DNA of 64,000 nucleotides, taken from positions 5,196,001-5,260,000 of the forward strand of contig NZ_CP054861.1 of NCBI RefSeq assembly GCF_013459645.1, read 5' to 3'. The stretch's first letter is position 1. Each line of letters begins with the position of its first letter. Under the pieces are notes generated by a model. That model worked only from the letters and a program-made list of their open reading frames with translations. It had not been told where the DNA came from and ran no database searches. The position numbers and the translations under genes are program-made. Positions 17,317-26,572 of the stretch are shown here, one piece after another. This DNA is from Martelella sp. NC20 (GTDB lineage: Bacteria; Pseudomonadota; Alphaproteobacteria; Rhizobiales; Rhizobiaceae).

Positions 17317-18064
17317 CGGCCGTCTCCCCGGCATTTGCCTTTGCATAGCGATTGCCGAGATAGGCCTCGATCACCTTGTCGTTCTGCGTGATCTCGTCCG
17401 GACGCCCCTCCGCGATCTTGGCGCCGTGATGCAGCACCACGATGCGGGTGCAGAGCGTCATCACCACCTTCATCAGATGCTCGATCAGGATGATGGTGAC
17501 CCCGCGCCCGGCGATCGCCCGGATCATCTCGAGCGCGGTTTCGATCTCCGCCGGGTTGAGACCGGCATTGACCTCGTCGAGCAGCAGAACCTTCGGCTTC
17601 ATGGCGAGGCTCTTGGCGAGTTCCAGCCGCTTGCGCCCGGCAAGGGTCAGTTCGCTTGCAGGCGTATCGCGAAGCTGTTTCAGCCCGAGGAATTCGATCG
17701 CCTCGTCGGCGGCGCGCATCGCCTCGCTTGTCGACGATGCGCCCGCCGCGAAGACCGCGGGCGCCATCACGTTTTCGAGCACCGTCATCTCGGGAAATGG
17801 CTGGACCACCTGATAGGTGCGCGCCACGCCGAGCCGGCTGATCTGGTAGGGCTTCATTCCATCGATACGGCGGCCGTCATAGGTCACGCTGCCGCTTGAG
17901 GGCTTGAAGACGCCGGTCACCAGGTTGACGACCGTGGTCTTGCCCGCGCCGTTGGGACCGATCAGGCCGACGATTTCACCCGGCTCCACCGAAAGATTGA
18001 CCTCGTTTACGGCCGTCAGCCCGCCGAAACGCTGGGTCAGGCCCTTGAGTTCAAGAATACTCAT
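17309..18064 (-). CDS. livG: Branched-chain amino acid-type ABC transporter ATP-binding protein LivG
   Basis: 251 residues. Walker A GPNGAGKTTVVN, signature variant ELTLAGRKRLELAKSLA, Walker B VLLLDEVNAGLNP and EHLMKVV are visible. LivG proteins characteristically have the L-A-G-x-x-K type signature. ATG 18064 overlaps the livM stop by four bases (ATGA). The frame is open far upstream, but that part is livM read in another phase. Works with LivF to drive uptake through LivHM. Confidence 0.93.
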   Translation of the reverse strand: MSILELKGLTQRFGGLTAVNEVNLSVEPGEIVGLIGPNGAGKTTVVNLVTGVFKPSSGSVTYDGRRIDGMKPYQISRLGVARTYQVVQPFPEMTVLENVMAPAVFAAGASSTSEAMRAADEAIEFLGLKQLRDTPASELTLAGRKRLELAKSLAMKPKVLLLDEVNAGLNPAEIETALEMIRAIAGRGVTIILIEHLMKVVMTLCTRIVVLHHGAKIAEGRPDEITQNDKVIEAYLGNRYAKANAGETADV

Positions 18065-19005
18065 GGCTTGGTCTCCGCTTTGCTTTTCGTGCGCTTGCGC
18101 AGCCTGCGCATGACCGCGCCGACGACGCCGTTGGGCAGGTAGAAGATCAGCCCGACAATCAGGATGCCGAGAACGGCGGCATGGATGGACAGGAAATTGC
18201 GCCAGACCACTTCCTCGATCACCAGGAAGATGCCGGAACCGATCACCGGGCCGAGAAGCGTGCCGGGGCCGCCAAGCATGGTCATCACGATCGGGCGGAT
18301 CGTGGTCATCACCGAGTAGACGTCCGGCGGCTCGATATAAAACACCCAGGAGGCATAGAGCGCGCCGGCCGAACCGACGAACAGGGCGGACAGGACGAAG
18401 GCGATGATCTTGTAGAGCGTGGTGTTGATGCCGACCATCGAGGAGGCATCCTCGTTCTGGCGGATACAGCGCAGCGCAAAGCCAATGCGCCCGGCCGAAA
18501 CATACCAGCTCATCAGGAAGGTGAGCACCGCAAGGGCGAGCATCGCCCAGAAGAACAGCCGCGCCTGGGCGCTGACCGACATGCGGATAATCGGCAGGTT
18601 GAGGCCCATGCCGCCGCCCGTCAGGCTGGTCCATGAAGTGGTGATCTCAAGCAGCACTTCGGCAAGCACCAGACTGGCGATTGCGAAATAATGGCCTTTC
18701 AGGTGCAGAATGGCAGCGCCCATGACGGCGGCGAACGCGGCGGCCATCAGACCCGCCGCGGCCCAGGCAAGCGGCATGGCAAGGCCAAGCCCCTGCAGGA
18801 TGGCGCCGGTATAGGCGCCGAGACCGAAGAAGGCGGCCGTTGCGAACGAGGGATAGCCGGCATAACCGCCGATGATGTTCCACGACTGGGAAAGCACGGC
18901 ATACATGGCGAACATCGTGCCGAGGCGCAGAATGTAATTGTCTCCGAACACCGGCAGAAAGGCGATGATGGCGAAGAAGCAGAGGCCGATCAGCGGATGT
19001 TTCAT
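18061..19005 (-). CDS. livM: Branched-chain amino acid-type ABC transporter permease LivM
   Basis: 314 residues, strongly hydrophobic with about 9-10 membrane segments; LivM hallmarks are LSQSWNIIGGYAGYPSFATA and LGGPGTLLGPVIGSGIFL, with the cytoplasmic coupling loop around ALRCIRQNEDASSMVGI. The C-terminal tail is basic (RRLRKRTKSK). Coupled to livH (ATGA overlap at 19002-19005) and livG. Confidence 0.93.
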   Translation of the reverse strand: MKHPLIGLCFFAIIAFLPVFGDNYILRLGTMFAMYAVLSQSWNIIGGYAGYPSFATAAFFGLGAYTGAILQGLGLAMPLAWAAAGLMAAAFAAVMGAAILHLKGHYFAIASLVLAEVLLEITTSWTSLTGGGMGLNLPIIRMSVSAQARLFFWAMLALAVLTFLMSWYVSAGRIGFALRCIRQNEDASSMVGINTTLYKIIAFVLSALFVGSAGALYASWVFYIEPPDVYSVMTTIRPIVMTMLGGPGTLLGPVIGSGIFLVIEEVVWRNFLSIHAAVLGILIVGLIFYLPNGVVGAVMRRLRKRTKSKAETKP

Positions 19006-19868
19006 TCATACCCCCTGCGGCCCATGATGCCGGTCGGCTTGAAGATCAAAAGCAGGATGAGCAGGACGAAGGCGATCGTCAGTCCGTGTTGGGGACCGAT
19101 GAACAGCGCGCCGAAGCTCTGGATGAGGCCGAGCGCAAGCCCGCCGACAATGGCGCCGGCGATGCTGCCAAGCCCGCCGAGAACGCAGACGATGAAGGCG
19201 ATCGAAAGATATTCGGAACTTGCAAGCGGCGAGATCGGGAAGACGAGGCTCAAAAGGCTGCCGGCCGCCCCTGCCATCAGCGCGCCGATGCCGAAGGTGA
19301 TCGCGTATATCTTCTTGACGTCGACGCCCATAAGGGCTGCGGCCTCGCGGTCCATGCGCACGGCGACGATGGCGTGGCCGATCTTGGAGCGGACCAGCAG
19401 CAGATAAAGCAGGCCGGTCAGCACGCCGGCAAGCAGCATCGCCACCAGCCGGTCGAGCGGCAGGACCAGTCCTGCGATCACCTTGCTGCCGAGCGGATTG
19501 GCCAGCTGCACCGAGCGGTAGTCGGCGCTGAAGGCCAGAAGCATGCCGTTGTTGAGCAGAAGATCGAGCCCGAATGTCAGCACCAGCGTGGTCAGGACCG
19601 GCGCGCCGACGACCCGGTTGATCAGCCCGAGCTGCACCACATAGCCGAGTGCGAACAGCAGCGCGCCGGCGATGACCACCGAAACGAACGGATGAATGCC
19701 GAGATGGACATAGGCGAAGTAGGCGATGTAGGAGCCGAGAACCACGAACGAGCCGTGCAGCACGTTGATGACGTTCAGGACGCCCCACACCAGTGAGAAG
19801 CCGACCGAGATACAGGCATAGAGCCCGCCCAGCACCAGCCCGTTGAGGAGGATCTGTGCATATAGCAT
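19002..19868 (-). CDS. livH: Branched-chain amino acid-type ABC transporter permease LivH
   Basis: 288 residues, about eight membrane segments. The start LNGLVLGGLYACISVGFSLVWG and later AVRMDREAAALMGVDVKK (coupling helix) and VLGGLGSIAGAIVGG are typical of LivH. Forms the heterodimeric channel with LivM. It begins 73 bases downstream of the binding-protein gene, a common spacing that allows higher expression of the periplasmic component. Confidence 0.93.
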   Translation of the reverse strand: MLYAQILLNGLVLGGLYACISVGFSLVWGVLNVINVLHGSFVVLGSYIAYFAYVHLGIHPFVSVVIAGALLFALGYVVQLGLINRVVGAPVLTTLVLTFGLDLLLNNGMLLAFSADYRSVQLANPLGSKVIAGLVLPLDRLVAMLLAGVLTGLLYLLLVRSKIGHAIVAVRMDREAAALMGVDVKKIYAITFGIGALMAGAAGSLLSLVFPISPLASSEYLSIAFIVCVLGGLGSIAGAIVGGLALGLIQSFGALFIGPQHGLTIAFVLLILLLIFKPTGIMGRRGYE

Positions 19869-19941
19869 TGGATGTTTTCCGCTGTTTGAGCGGCCGGCCC
19901 CCGCGGCCGGCCGCTAACGCGCTGAAGAACGTCTGTCCCGA

Positions 19942-21144
19942 CTATTCGATGCCGCCGAAACGCATATCGGCCTGCTTGATGGCCTCGGGATAGATCGTCC
20001 TGGCCGTGCCGTCCTGAATCTGGAAGACCGGCGGCTCAAGCGAATCGATCTGTCCGTTCTCGCCGAAATGAACCGGACCGTAGAAGGTCATGGCATCCAT
20101 GGAGGCGAGCGCGTCGCGCACGGCGGTCGGCTCGATCGTGCCGGCTTCCTCGATGGCCAGTTGCAGGACAGCGCCGGCAGCGGCGGCGGAGGCTTCCGCG
20201 TAATCGGGCGTGGCGTCGTATTTCGTCTCGAAGGCGGTCACGAAGTCCGCTGTCGTTCCGAAAATGTCCTTGCCGTCATAGGCCACGGCCGGGTGCCACC
20301 ATGCGGCGCTCGAGACATTGTTCGAATGGTCGCCGGTGGCGTCGATGAACTCCTGATAGGCCGGGCCCGCCAGCATCGTCAGAGCCTTTGGCTCGATGCC
20401 GAGATCGGCCATCTGGCGACGGATGAGGATGAGGTCGTTGATATAGCCCGTGGCGAAGATCCAGTCCGGCTTGGAGCGCATCATCAGCGTCATGGCGGAG
20501 GCATGATCCATCGTGCCGATGGCGTATTCGTCGAAGGAAATGACCTCGATGCCGTTCCCGGCCGCCGACTTTTCCATTTCCTTGGCGATGGACAGCGGGA
20601 AAAGGTCGTTTCGGGCGTAGATCGCGACGGTCGAGATGTCCTCGCCGGAATCCGCCACGATCCTGGCAAGCGGGTCGGTCAGCGTATTGTTGGGCGTGAA
20701 TGTGCCGAACAGATATTCATAGCCCTGGTCGTAAACCTCGACGGACGAAGCCGTCGCGGCAACCATCGGGATCTGGTAGCGCTCGGCGACGGAGCTGGCC
20801 GCCTTGGCAGCACCCGAACCGAACGGCGCGAACAGGAAATTCACCTCGTCGGCGGTGATCAGCCGTTCCGCGGTCTGGACCGCGCGCGGGGTCTGGCTTT
20901 CATAGTCGACATAGACGATCTCGACATCATAGGTGGTGTCGCCGGCCGTGATGCCGCCGGCGGCGTTGACGGTCTCCGCCCACAGGTCATAGCCGCGCTG
21001 CTGTTTCAGCCCCTCCGGCGAAAGCGGCCCGGTCAGGGGCAGCGGCGCGCCAACCCGGATCGTTTCGTTGGCAAGTGCCGGCTGGGCCAGCAACAATGTG
21101 GTGCCGGCGAGCGCAAGCAGCCACGGCGTCGTGAATTTCGTCAT
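19942..21144 (-). CDS. ABC transporter substrate-binding protein, LivK/HAAT type (Peripla_BP_6)
   Basis: 400-residue periplasmic binding protein with a signal peptide (KFTTPWLLALAGTTLLLAQP, cleavage after ALA). The mature start NETIRVGAPLPLTGPLSPEG is the classic receptor-family opening. ATG 21144 has GAGGGG upstream; an in-frame ATG further upstream at 21180 would put 12 polar residues before the signal peptide. First gene of the eight-gene livKHMGF-ALDH-AspDH-Rid operon. Ligand unknown: in this family it may be an amino acid, amide, urea or aromatic compound, and the neighbouring enzymes hint at an amino- or aldehyde-bearing acid. Confidence 0.9.
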   Translation of the reverse strand: MTKFTTPWLLALAGTTLLLAQPALANETIRVGAPLPLTGPLSPEGLKQQRGYDLWAETVNAAGGITAGDTTYDVEIVYVDYESQTPRAVQTAERLITADEVNFLFAPFGSGAAKAASSVAERYQIPMVAATASSVEVYDQGYEYLFGTFTPNNTLTDPLARIVADSGEDISTVAIYARNDLFPLSIAKEMEKSAAGNGIEVISFDEYAIGTMDHASAMTLMMRSKPDWIFATGYINDLILIRRQMADLGIEPKALTMLAGPAYQEFIDATGDHSNNVSSAAWWHPAVAYDGKDIFGTTADFVTAFETKYDATPDYAEASAAAAGAVLQLAIEEAGTIEPTAVRDALASMDAMTFYGPVHFGENGQIDSLEPPVFQIQDGTARTIYPEAIKQADMRFGGIE

Positions 21145-21268
21145 TTCGGAACCCCTCAGTTCTCGTTGTTCTTGAAGCATGAGGGATTTGGCAATCCCCC
21201 TGCATCAACAGCCTAAGGGACAAAGCGCGCTTCACGGAAGAAGTAATTCAGCCACACCGCGTTGCATT

Positions 21269-22171
21269 TCACGCAACGCCAACGAATTCGTCGGCGACCT
21301 GGCGGATATAGTCGACCAGCCGGCGCGCCGCCGGACTGAGTTCAACCTCGGCGCGTTTGCATACCTCGGTCGTCGAAAGCGTCAGCACGGTGGACTTGAC
21401 CGGAACGCCGATCAGTTCTCCCGACGCCAGTTCCCGCTCGAACGAGAAGGCGGGCAGAAAAACAATGCCCATGTCCTGAAGGGCAAACTGGCGCATCATG
21501 TCGATGGAATTCGTTTCCAGCCTGATATTCAGAGCAAGCTGTTCGCTCTTGACCACGTGGTCGACAAGCTGGCGGATACCGAAGGACCTGTCGGGCAGGC
21601 CAACCGGTTGATCGCGCGCCTCGCCAAGGGTGAGTTCCTGTTTTCCCGCCAGCGGGTGATGACGCGACATCACCGCCATCACCGGCTGGCGCAGGCTGAG
21701 GAGCGTATCGATATCCGCCCGCGGGAAGGGCTGGAAGGAAATACCGATATCGCAGCGATCCTCGGCCACCGCCCGCATGACGCCGTCCGTGCCCGCCACC
21801 ATCACCTGATAGGTGATATTGGGATGGTGCCGTCCGAACCGGGCAAGCGCGCGCGGCAGAAGTCCGCCGATCATGCCTTCGACCGTGTAGACGATGACAT
21901 GGCCGCTTTCGAGGTTCTTCAGCGCGTCGATTTCCGCGCGCAGCCGTTGCAGTTCCTTGTTGCGGCCCTTCACATAACGCAGGATCAGCTCTCCGGCGGG
22001 CGTGAGCCTGACGCCCTGGGACTGGCGAACCAGCAGTTCGACCCCATAGGTATATTCCAGTTTCTGGATCTGCCGGCTGACCGAGGACGGAGAGATATGA
22101 AGCTGTTCGGATGCCTTCCGGATCGAACCGAGCTCCGCGACAGTCTCGAATTGAAAGAAGGCTGTTTCCAT
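21269..22171 (-). CDS. LysR family transcriptional regulator
   Basis: 300 residues: N-terminal winged helix (FETVAELGSIRKASEQL, HISPSSVSRQIQKLE, VRLTPAGE) and a two-lobed effector domain. It is transcribed in the same direction as the transporter operon and lies 124 bases upstream of the binding-protein gene, so it is the probable activator of that operon and may read into it. Most LysR regulators are divergent from their targets; here the arrangement is tandem. Confidence 0.9.
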   Translation of the reverse strand: METAFFQFETVAELGSIRKASEQLHISPSSVSRQIQKLEYTYGVELLVRQSQGVRLTPAGELILRYVKGRNKELQRLRAEIDALKNLESGHVIVYTVEGMIGGLLPRALARFGRHHPNITYQVMVAGTDGVMRAVAEDRCDIGISFQPFPRADIDTLLSLRQPVMAVMSRHHPLAGKQELTLGEARDQPVGLPDRSFGIRQLVDHVVKSEQLALNIRLETNSIDMMRQFALQDMGIVFLPAFSFERELASGELIGVPVKSTVLTLSTTEVCKRAEVELSPAARRLVDYIRQVADEFVGVA

Positions 22172-22355
22172 ATCCCGTTCCGTTTGCGTTGAATGAAAAC
22201 AAGCCGCTTTTCATTTCGCGACCGCGCCGGCGAGCCCGAACCGTGTTCCCGCCAATGGGCAGGCACCCCGGAGCCAGCTTCGCTGGATGCACCGCAAGCC
22301 ACGATATGAGGCCGGGCGGCGTTTTGCAATTGGAGGCAGGACCGGCATCGGCTCT

Positions 22356-23171
22356 CTATGGCTGTGCCGGCTTCGGCAAGGCCGCGATGATCGGCATCAT
22401 CAGGGAGAAGAGTTCCGCCTGCGAGGATATCCCGCAGCGCTGGTAGAGCTGCCTTCGAAAGACCTTGACCGTGTGGGTGCTGAGCCCGAGCCTTGCCGCG
22501 ATGGACAGCGAGGAGTGCCCCTTCAGGATCAGGAAGGCAACCTCGGTCTGACGCGGCGTCAGCGCGATACCATGCCCGTCCCGCATGCCCTGCCAGAGCG
22601 CGCCGAGCACATCCTCATCCGTCGGCGCGCTGCCGGCGGCGCGGATCTCCGCCCAGTTCTGCGCCGAAAGGGCGTTGACGACCGGCGCGATCTGCCGCCC
22701 GCGGGAAAGCTCGGCGGCGGAAAACCGCCGCCCCGAACTGGCATCGCGCCCGAGGCAGATATGGAACGAAACATCGCCTGTCGTCGTGGCGACAAAGGCG
22801 ACCTCGTCCACCAGCGTCGTCGCCCGGTAATAGGCGAGGTAATAGTCCGACCGGCTGAACTGGTCGGGCGCGATATCGCTCAACCGGTAGAGGCCGTCCG
22901 GCGCGCGCCTGGCGTGGAGCGCGTAAAACGGATCGAGAAGATAGGAGCCGGCGCGGTAGACCGTGTCGAAACCGGCATGCACCGATTTCTCCTTGGCCTG
23001 GGCGTAAAGCCCCGTCGGCGGCCGGCCGTCGGCATAGGCAAGAATGGTGATGTTGTCGAAGGCGAGGGCAAGGCGCAACCACGCCGCAAGCAAGGGTGCG
23101 AACCGATCGCTGTGAACGGCCGCAATGGTTTCACCCAGCATGGCCTCGACCTGACCCGGTGCGCCGCGCAT
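22356..23171 (-). CDS. LuxR family (C-terminal HTH) transcriptional regulator
   Basis: 271 residues. The C-terminus carries a GerE/LuxR helix-turn-helix: LTPRQTEVAFLILKG, SLSIAARLGLSTHTVKVFRR, LYQRCG. The N-terminal 190 residues have no receiver domain and no clear autoinducer-binding signature, and no luxI-type synthase lies in the window, so quorum sensing is not supported. ATG 23171 follows AGAGGGGTAAC. Divergent from the aminotransferase gene, with a GGAGT/ACTCC dyad in the gap, suggesting control of the amine-catabolic genes to the right. Confidence 0.85.
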   Translation of the reverse strand: MRGAPGQVEAMLGETIAAVHSDRFAPLLAAWLRLALAFDNITILAYADGRPPTGLYAQAKEKSVHAGFDTVYRAGSYLLDPFYALHARRAPDGLYRLSDIAPDQFSRSDYYLAYYRATTLVDEVAFVATTTGDVSFHICLGRDASSGRRFSAAELSRGRQIAPVVNALSAQNWAEIRAAGSAPTDEDVLGALWQGMRDGHGIALTPRQTEVAFLILKGHSSLSIAARLGLSTHTVKVFRRQLYQRCGISSQAELFSLMMPIIAALPKPAQP

Positions 23172-23182
23172 GTTACCCCTCT

Positions 23183-23197
23183 GGAGTTATATACTCC
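23183..23197. promoter_or_regulatory. Candidate operator dyad upstream of the LuxR-family gene
   Basis: GGAGT, five bases, ACTCC. It lies 11 bases upstream of the LuxR-family start and within the divergent gap shared with the aminotransferase gene. Because its left half overlaps the ribosome site region, binding could block the regulator's own expression. Short dyad, so chance occurrence is possible. Confidence 0.35.
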
Positions 23198-23296
23198 TCT
23201 TATAGCCGCGATTAGCATCAAATTTCAATATCGGGTGGTATGAAGGCGACCAGCCCCGCCGCCCGAAGAAAACATTGCGGAACAGTGGAGACCAGC

Positions 23297-24667
23297 ATGA
23301 CATTCGACCTTCCGGCGAGCACCGGCGACATTCTCAAAAGCGACGACCATCTGGTTCAGTCGTTTGCCGATCTCAATGCGCTGAAGCAGGAGGGCGCGCG
23401 CACCGCCATCGTCAGCGCCAGGGGCACGATGGTGACCGACAGCGACGGCAATCAGCTGATCGACGGCATCGGCGGGCTGTGGTGCGTAAACGTCGGCCAC
23501 GGACGGCGCGAGATCATCGACGCCATCCGCACCCAGCTTGAGACGCTCGATTTCTATTCGACCTTCTACACCTTCACCCATCCGGCAGCCGCCGCCCTTG
23601 CCAGGAAACTCAGCGCGCTTGCCCCCGGCAATCTCAACAAGGTCTATTTCGGCAATTCGGGCTCGGTCGCCAATGATTCCGCCGTGCGCATCCTGCAGCA
23701 TTACAACCGGCGTCTCGGCCGGCCGGAAAAGCGCATGGTGCTGAGCCGCAACGGCGCCTATCACGGCTCGACCTTCCTCGCCATCGCCATGACCACGCCG
23801 GAATACAGCAAGGGCTGGGACAAGGCCGAAAACATCGTGCACCATCTGAAAAAGCCGCATTACTGGCGCGAGGGCGACGGCATGAGCGAGGCGGAATTCC
23901 TCGACGCGCTGATGGAGGACATGCGCGCCGCAATCGAGCGGATCGGCGCGGAGAACATCGCCTGCTTCATCGCCGAGCCGATCATGGGCGCGGGCGGCGT
24001 CATCGTGCCGCCTCCGGGCTACCACCGCCGCGCCGAGGATATCTGCCGGGCCTATGACATCAAGTTCGTCGCCGACGAGGTGGTGACGGCCTTCGGCCGG
24101 CTCGGTCATTTCTTCGCATCGCAAGACGTTTTCGGCACCACGCCCGATATCATCACCACCGCCAAGGGGCTGACATCCGGCTACCAGCCGCTTTCGGCGA
24201 CCATCATGAGCGACGAGATCCACGAGGTGATTTCCGGACCGGACGGCGTTTTCCTGCACGGCATGACCTATTCCGGCCATCCGGCGGCCTCAGCCGCCGC
24301 CCTTGCCAATATCGCGCTGATGGAAAGCGAGAAGATCCCCGAACGCGTGCGCACCACCGGCAAGCTGTTCGAGAAGACGCTGAAGGGGCTGGAGGACATC
24401 GAGATCGTCGGCGAGGTGCGCGGCAGCCACTTCATGGCCGGCATCGAATTCGTCAGCGACAAGGAAACCAGGGCGCTCTTCCCCGAGGCGATGAATATCG
24501 GCATGAAGGTCGCGCGCCGGGCGCAAAGGAAGGGGCTGGTCGCCCGCCCGCTCGGCCATATCCTCATCCTCTCGCCGACGCTCATCCTCTCGGAAGCCGA
24601 GATCGCCCGCATCGGCGCGATCCTGCGCGAAAGCATTCTGGAAGTGATGGCCGAGGTGCGAGGCTGA
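23297..24667 (+). CDS. Class III (omega) aminotransferase, PLP-dependent
   Basis: 456 residues. It shows the class III layout: TDSDGNQLIDGIGGLWCVNVGHGRREI, given here by its core DGIGGLWCVNVGHG, then SVANDSAVRILQHYN, the FIAEPIMGAGGVIVPP segment, VADEVVTAFGR and the cofactor lysine K290 in TTAKGLTSGYQPL. Such enzymes move the amino group of omega-amino acids, diamines or taurine-like amines to pyruvate or 2-oxoglutarate, giving an aldehyde or ketone. ATG 23297 has GGAG six bases upstream; ATG 23240 is also in frame but poorly supported. The downstream aldehyde dehydrogenase and the polyamine-type importer fit an amine substrate. Confidence 0.9.
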   Translation: MTFDLPASTGDILKSDDHLVQSFADLNALKQEGARTAIVSARGTMVTDSDGNQLIDGIGGLWCVNVGHGRREIIDAIRTQLETLDFYSTFYTFTHPAAAALARKLSALAPGNLNKVYFGNSGSVANDSAVRILQHYNRRLGRPEKRMVLSRNGAYHGSTFLAIAMTTPEYSKGWDKAENIVHHLKKPHYWREGDGMSEAEFLDALMEDMRAAIERIGAENIACFIAEPIMGAGGVIVPPPGYHRRAEDICRAYDIKFVADEVVTAFGRLGHFFASQDVFGTTPDIITTAKGLTSGYQPLSATIMSDEIHEVISGPDGVFLHGMTYSGHPAASAAALANIALMESEKIPERVRTTGKLFEKTLKGLEDIEIVGEVRGSHFMAGIEFVSDKETRALFPEAMNIGMKVARRAQRKGLVARPLGHILILSPTLILSEAEIARIGAILRESILEVMAEVRG

Positions 24668-24696
24668 TCGTCTGCCCTGAATTCAGAAAATCCTAA

Positions 24697-24737
24697 GTCC
24701 CGGGAAGAAAGACTTTAATCGACTTTAACCCCGGGAC
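24697..24737. promoter_or_regulatory. Hairpin with tandem GACTTTAA repeats
   Basis: GTCCCGGG (24697-24704) and CCCGGGAC (24730-24737) form a perfect 8-base stem. Its 25-base loop holds two head-to-tail copies of GACTTTAAYC. It lies between the aminotransferase and the GMC oxidoreductase genes. It lacks a T tract, so a regulatory or mRNA-processing role, or a protein-binding site, is as likely as termination. Confidence 0.45.
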
Positions 24738-24791
24738 GAACCAACATCCCCTCGAAAATTCTGGGCCCGCTATAAATTCCGGGGATGCTGT

Positions 24792-26384
24792 ATGGACAAT
24801 CAGGAATTCGATTTCATCATCGTCGGCTCGGGTTCGGCCGGCTGTGTGCTGGCCAACCGGCTTTCGGCCGACAGCCGCAACCGCGTCCTGATCGTCGAGG
24901 GCGGCGGCTCCGAAAATGCCGTCAATGTTTCGGTTCCCGCCGGCATCCTGTCGCTCTACGGCAATCCCAGATATGACTATGCCTATGTCGGCGTGCCGCA
25001 GAAGGACATGAACAACCGTCGCATTCCGGTCAATCGCGGCAAGGCGCTCGGCGGGTCCTCCACCATCAACTCCATGGTGTTCATCCGCGGCGCCTGCTCG
25101 GATTATGACGAATGGGCCGAACGGGGCTGCGCCGGCTGGCGCTGGGACGATGTATTACCGGTTTTCAAGTCCCTCGAGCACAACATGAACGGCCAGTCGC
25201 CCGACTGGCACGGAGCTGACGGCGAACTCTTCGTCAACCGCGCCCGCGATCCCAATATCGTCTCGAAAATGTTCATCGCCGCCGGACGCGCCGTCGGCCT
25301 TTCGGAGAACACGGACTTCAACGACGGCACGATGGAAGGCGTCGGCATCTATGACGTTACCCAGAAGGACGGCAAGCGCTGGTCGTCCTATCGCGCCTTC
25401 CTGAAGCCTGTGGAAAACCGGCCGAACCTCACCGTCATGACCGGCGTCGAAACCCGCCGCGTGGTGATGGACGGCAGACGGATCACCGGCATCGAAATCG
25501 CCGGAGCGGATGGCGTGAAAGTGCTGACGGCGAGCCGCGAGGTGATCTTGTCGGCCGGTTCGATCGGTTCACCGGCAATCCTGATGCGCTCCGGCATCGG
25601 TCCGGCAGCGATGCTGAAGGAGGCGGGCGTCGACGTCGTTCACGACCTACCGGGCGTCGGCCAGAACCTGCGCGACCATATCGACGGCATGATCACCACG
25701 CGTTCGCATTCCACCAGGACGCTCGGCCTTTCCCTCGCCAATCTTCCGGCGATGATCGCCGCGCCGTTCCAGTATTTCCTTGCCCGGAAAGGAATGCTGA
25801 CCACCAATTACGTGGAAGCGGGCGGTTTTGCGAGAACCAGATATGCCGGCAAGGAACCGGACATCCAGTTCCACTTCGTCCCCGGTTATCGCAGCCACCG
25901 CGGCAAGCTGATCGAATACGGCCATGGTTATGCCATCCACACCTGCGTCCTGCGGCCGAAATCGGTCGGCGAGCTGCGTCTTGCCGGCAGCGGCGCGGTC
26001 GAGATCGATCACCGCTTCTTCTCCGATCCCCAGGATCTCGAAACGCTGGTCGAAGGCATCAAGGTCGCCCGCGCCATCATGGCCGATCCGGTGTTCGAGC
26101 CCATTCGCGGCAAGGAGATGCTGCCCGGTCCCGGCGTCGTCAGCGATGACGATATCCGCGCCTATCTGAGGGCCGAGGCGCTGACGGTCTACCACCCCGT
26201 CGGCACGGCGAAGATGGGCACCGATGCCATGGCGGTTTGCGACCCGCAAAACCTGAAGGTCAACGGGGTCGATGGGCTGCGCGTCGCCGACGCCTCAATC
26301 ATGCCGACGCTGATCGGCGGCAATACCAATGTGCCGACGATGATGATCGGCGAGCGCTGCGCCCGCATGGTGCTTTCCGCCTGA
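24792..26384 (+). CDS. GMC family oxidoreductase (choline/alcohol dehydrogenase-like)
   Basis: 530 residues, FAD-dependent. ADP-binding fold FIIVGSGSAGCVLANRLS and glutamate of LIVEGGG at the N-terminus; GMC signature 1 in GKALGGSSTINSMVFIRG, signature 2 in SAGSIGSPAILMRSGIGP; active-site histidine in VYHPVGTAKMG and a closing GGNTNVPTMMIGE. Family members oxidise alcohols such as choline or long-chain alcohols to aldehydes. No betaine aldehyde dehydrogenase or betI neighbour, so choline is not implied. It likely feeds the aldehyde dehydrogenase four genes on. Confidence 0.92.
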   Translation: MDNQEFDFIIVGSGSAGCVLANRLSADSRNRVLIVEGGGSENAVNVSVPAGILSLYGNPRYDYAYVGVPQKDMNNRRIPVNRGKALGGSSTINSMVFIRGACSDYDEWAERGCAGWRWDDVLPVFKSLEHNMNGQSPDWHGADGELFVNRARDPNIVSKMFIAAGRAVGLSENTDFNDGTMEGVGIYDVTQKDGKRWSSYRAFLKPVENRPNLTVMTGVETRRVVMDGRRITGIEIAGADGVKVLTASREVILSAGSIGSPAILMRSGIGPAAMLKEAGVDVVHDLPGVGQNLRDHIDGMITTRSHSTRTLGLSLANLPAMIAAPFQYFLARKGMLTTNYVEAGGFARTRYAGKEPDIQFHFVPGYRSHRGKLIEYGHGYAIHTCVLRPKSVGELRLAGSGAVEIDHRFFSDPQDLETLVEGIKVARAIMADPVFEPIRGKEMLPGPGVVSDDDIRAYLRAEALTVYHPVGTAKMGTDAMAVCDPQNLKVNGVDGLRVADASIMPTLIGGNTNVPTMMIGERCARMVLSA

Positions 26385-26572
26385 CCGCGAACGGACGGGA
26401 GAACCGAGCATGCAGGACAGGCCGTTTGCGAGGAACAGGGCGGAGAGCCTGCGCATTTCCGGCTCATCTTCCATGTCCCAGTAGTTCCCCCATGGCGGAT
26501 GGCCGGGATGCGCCGGAAACAGAAATAACCTCATGCAAAAGACTTTTGAAAATTGCCGGAAAGGACTGGTAA

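Noticed and set aside
22356..23171. Quorum-sensing receptor
   Set aside because: Only the LuxR-type HTH is evident; no autoinducer-binding motifs recognised and no synthase gene nearby.
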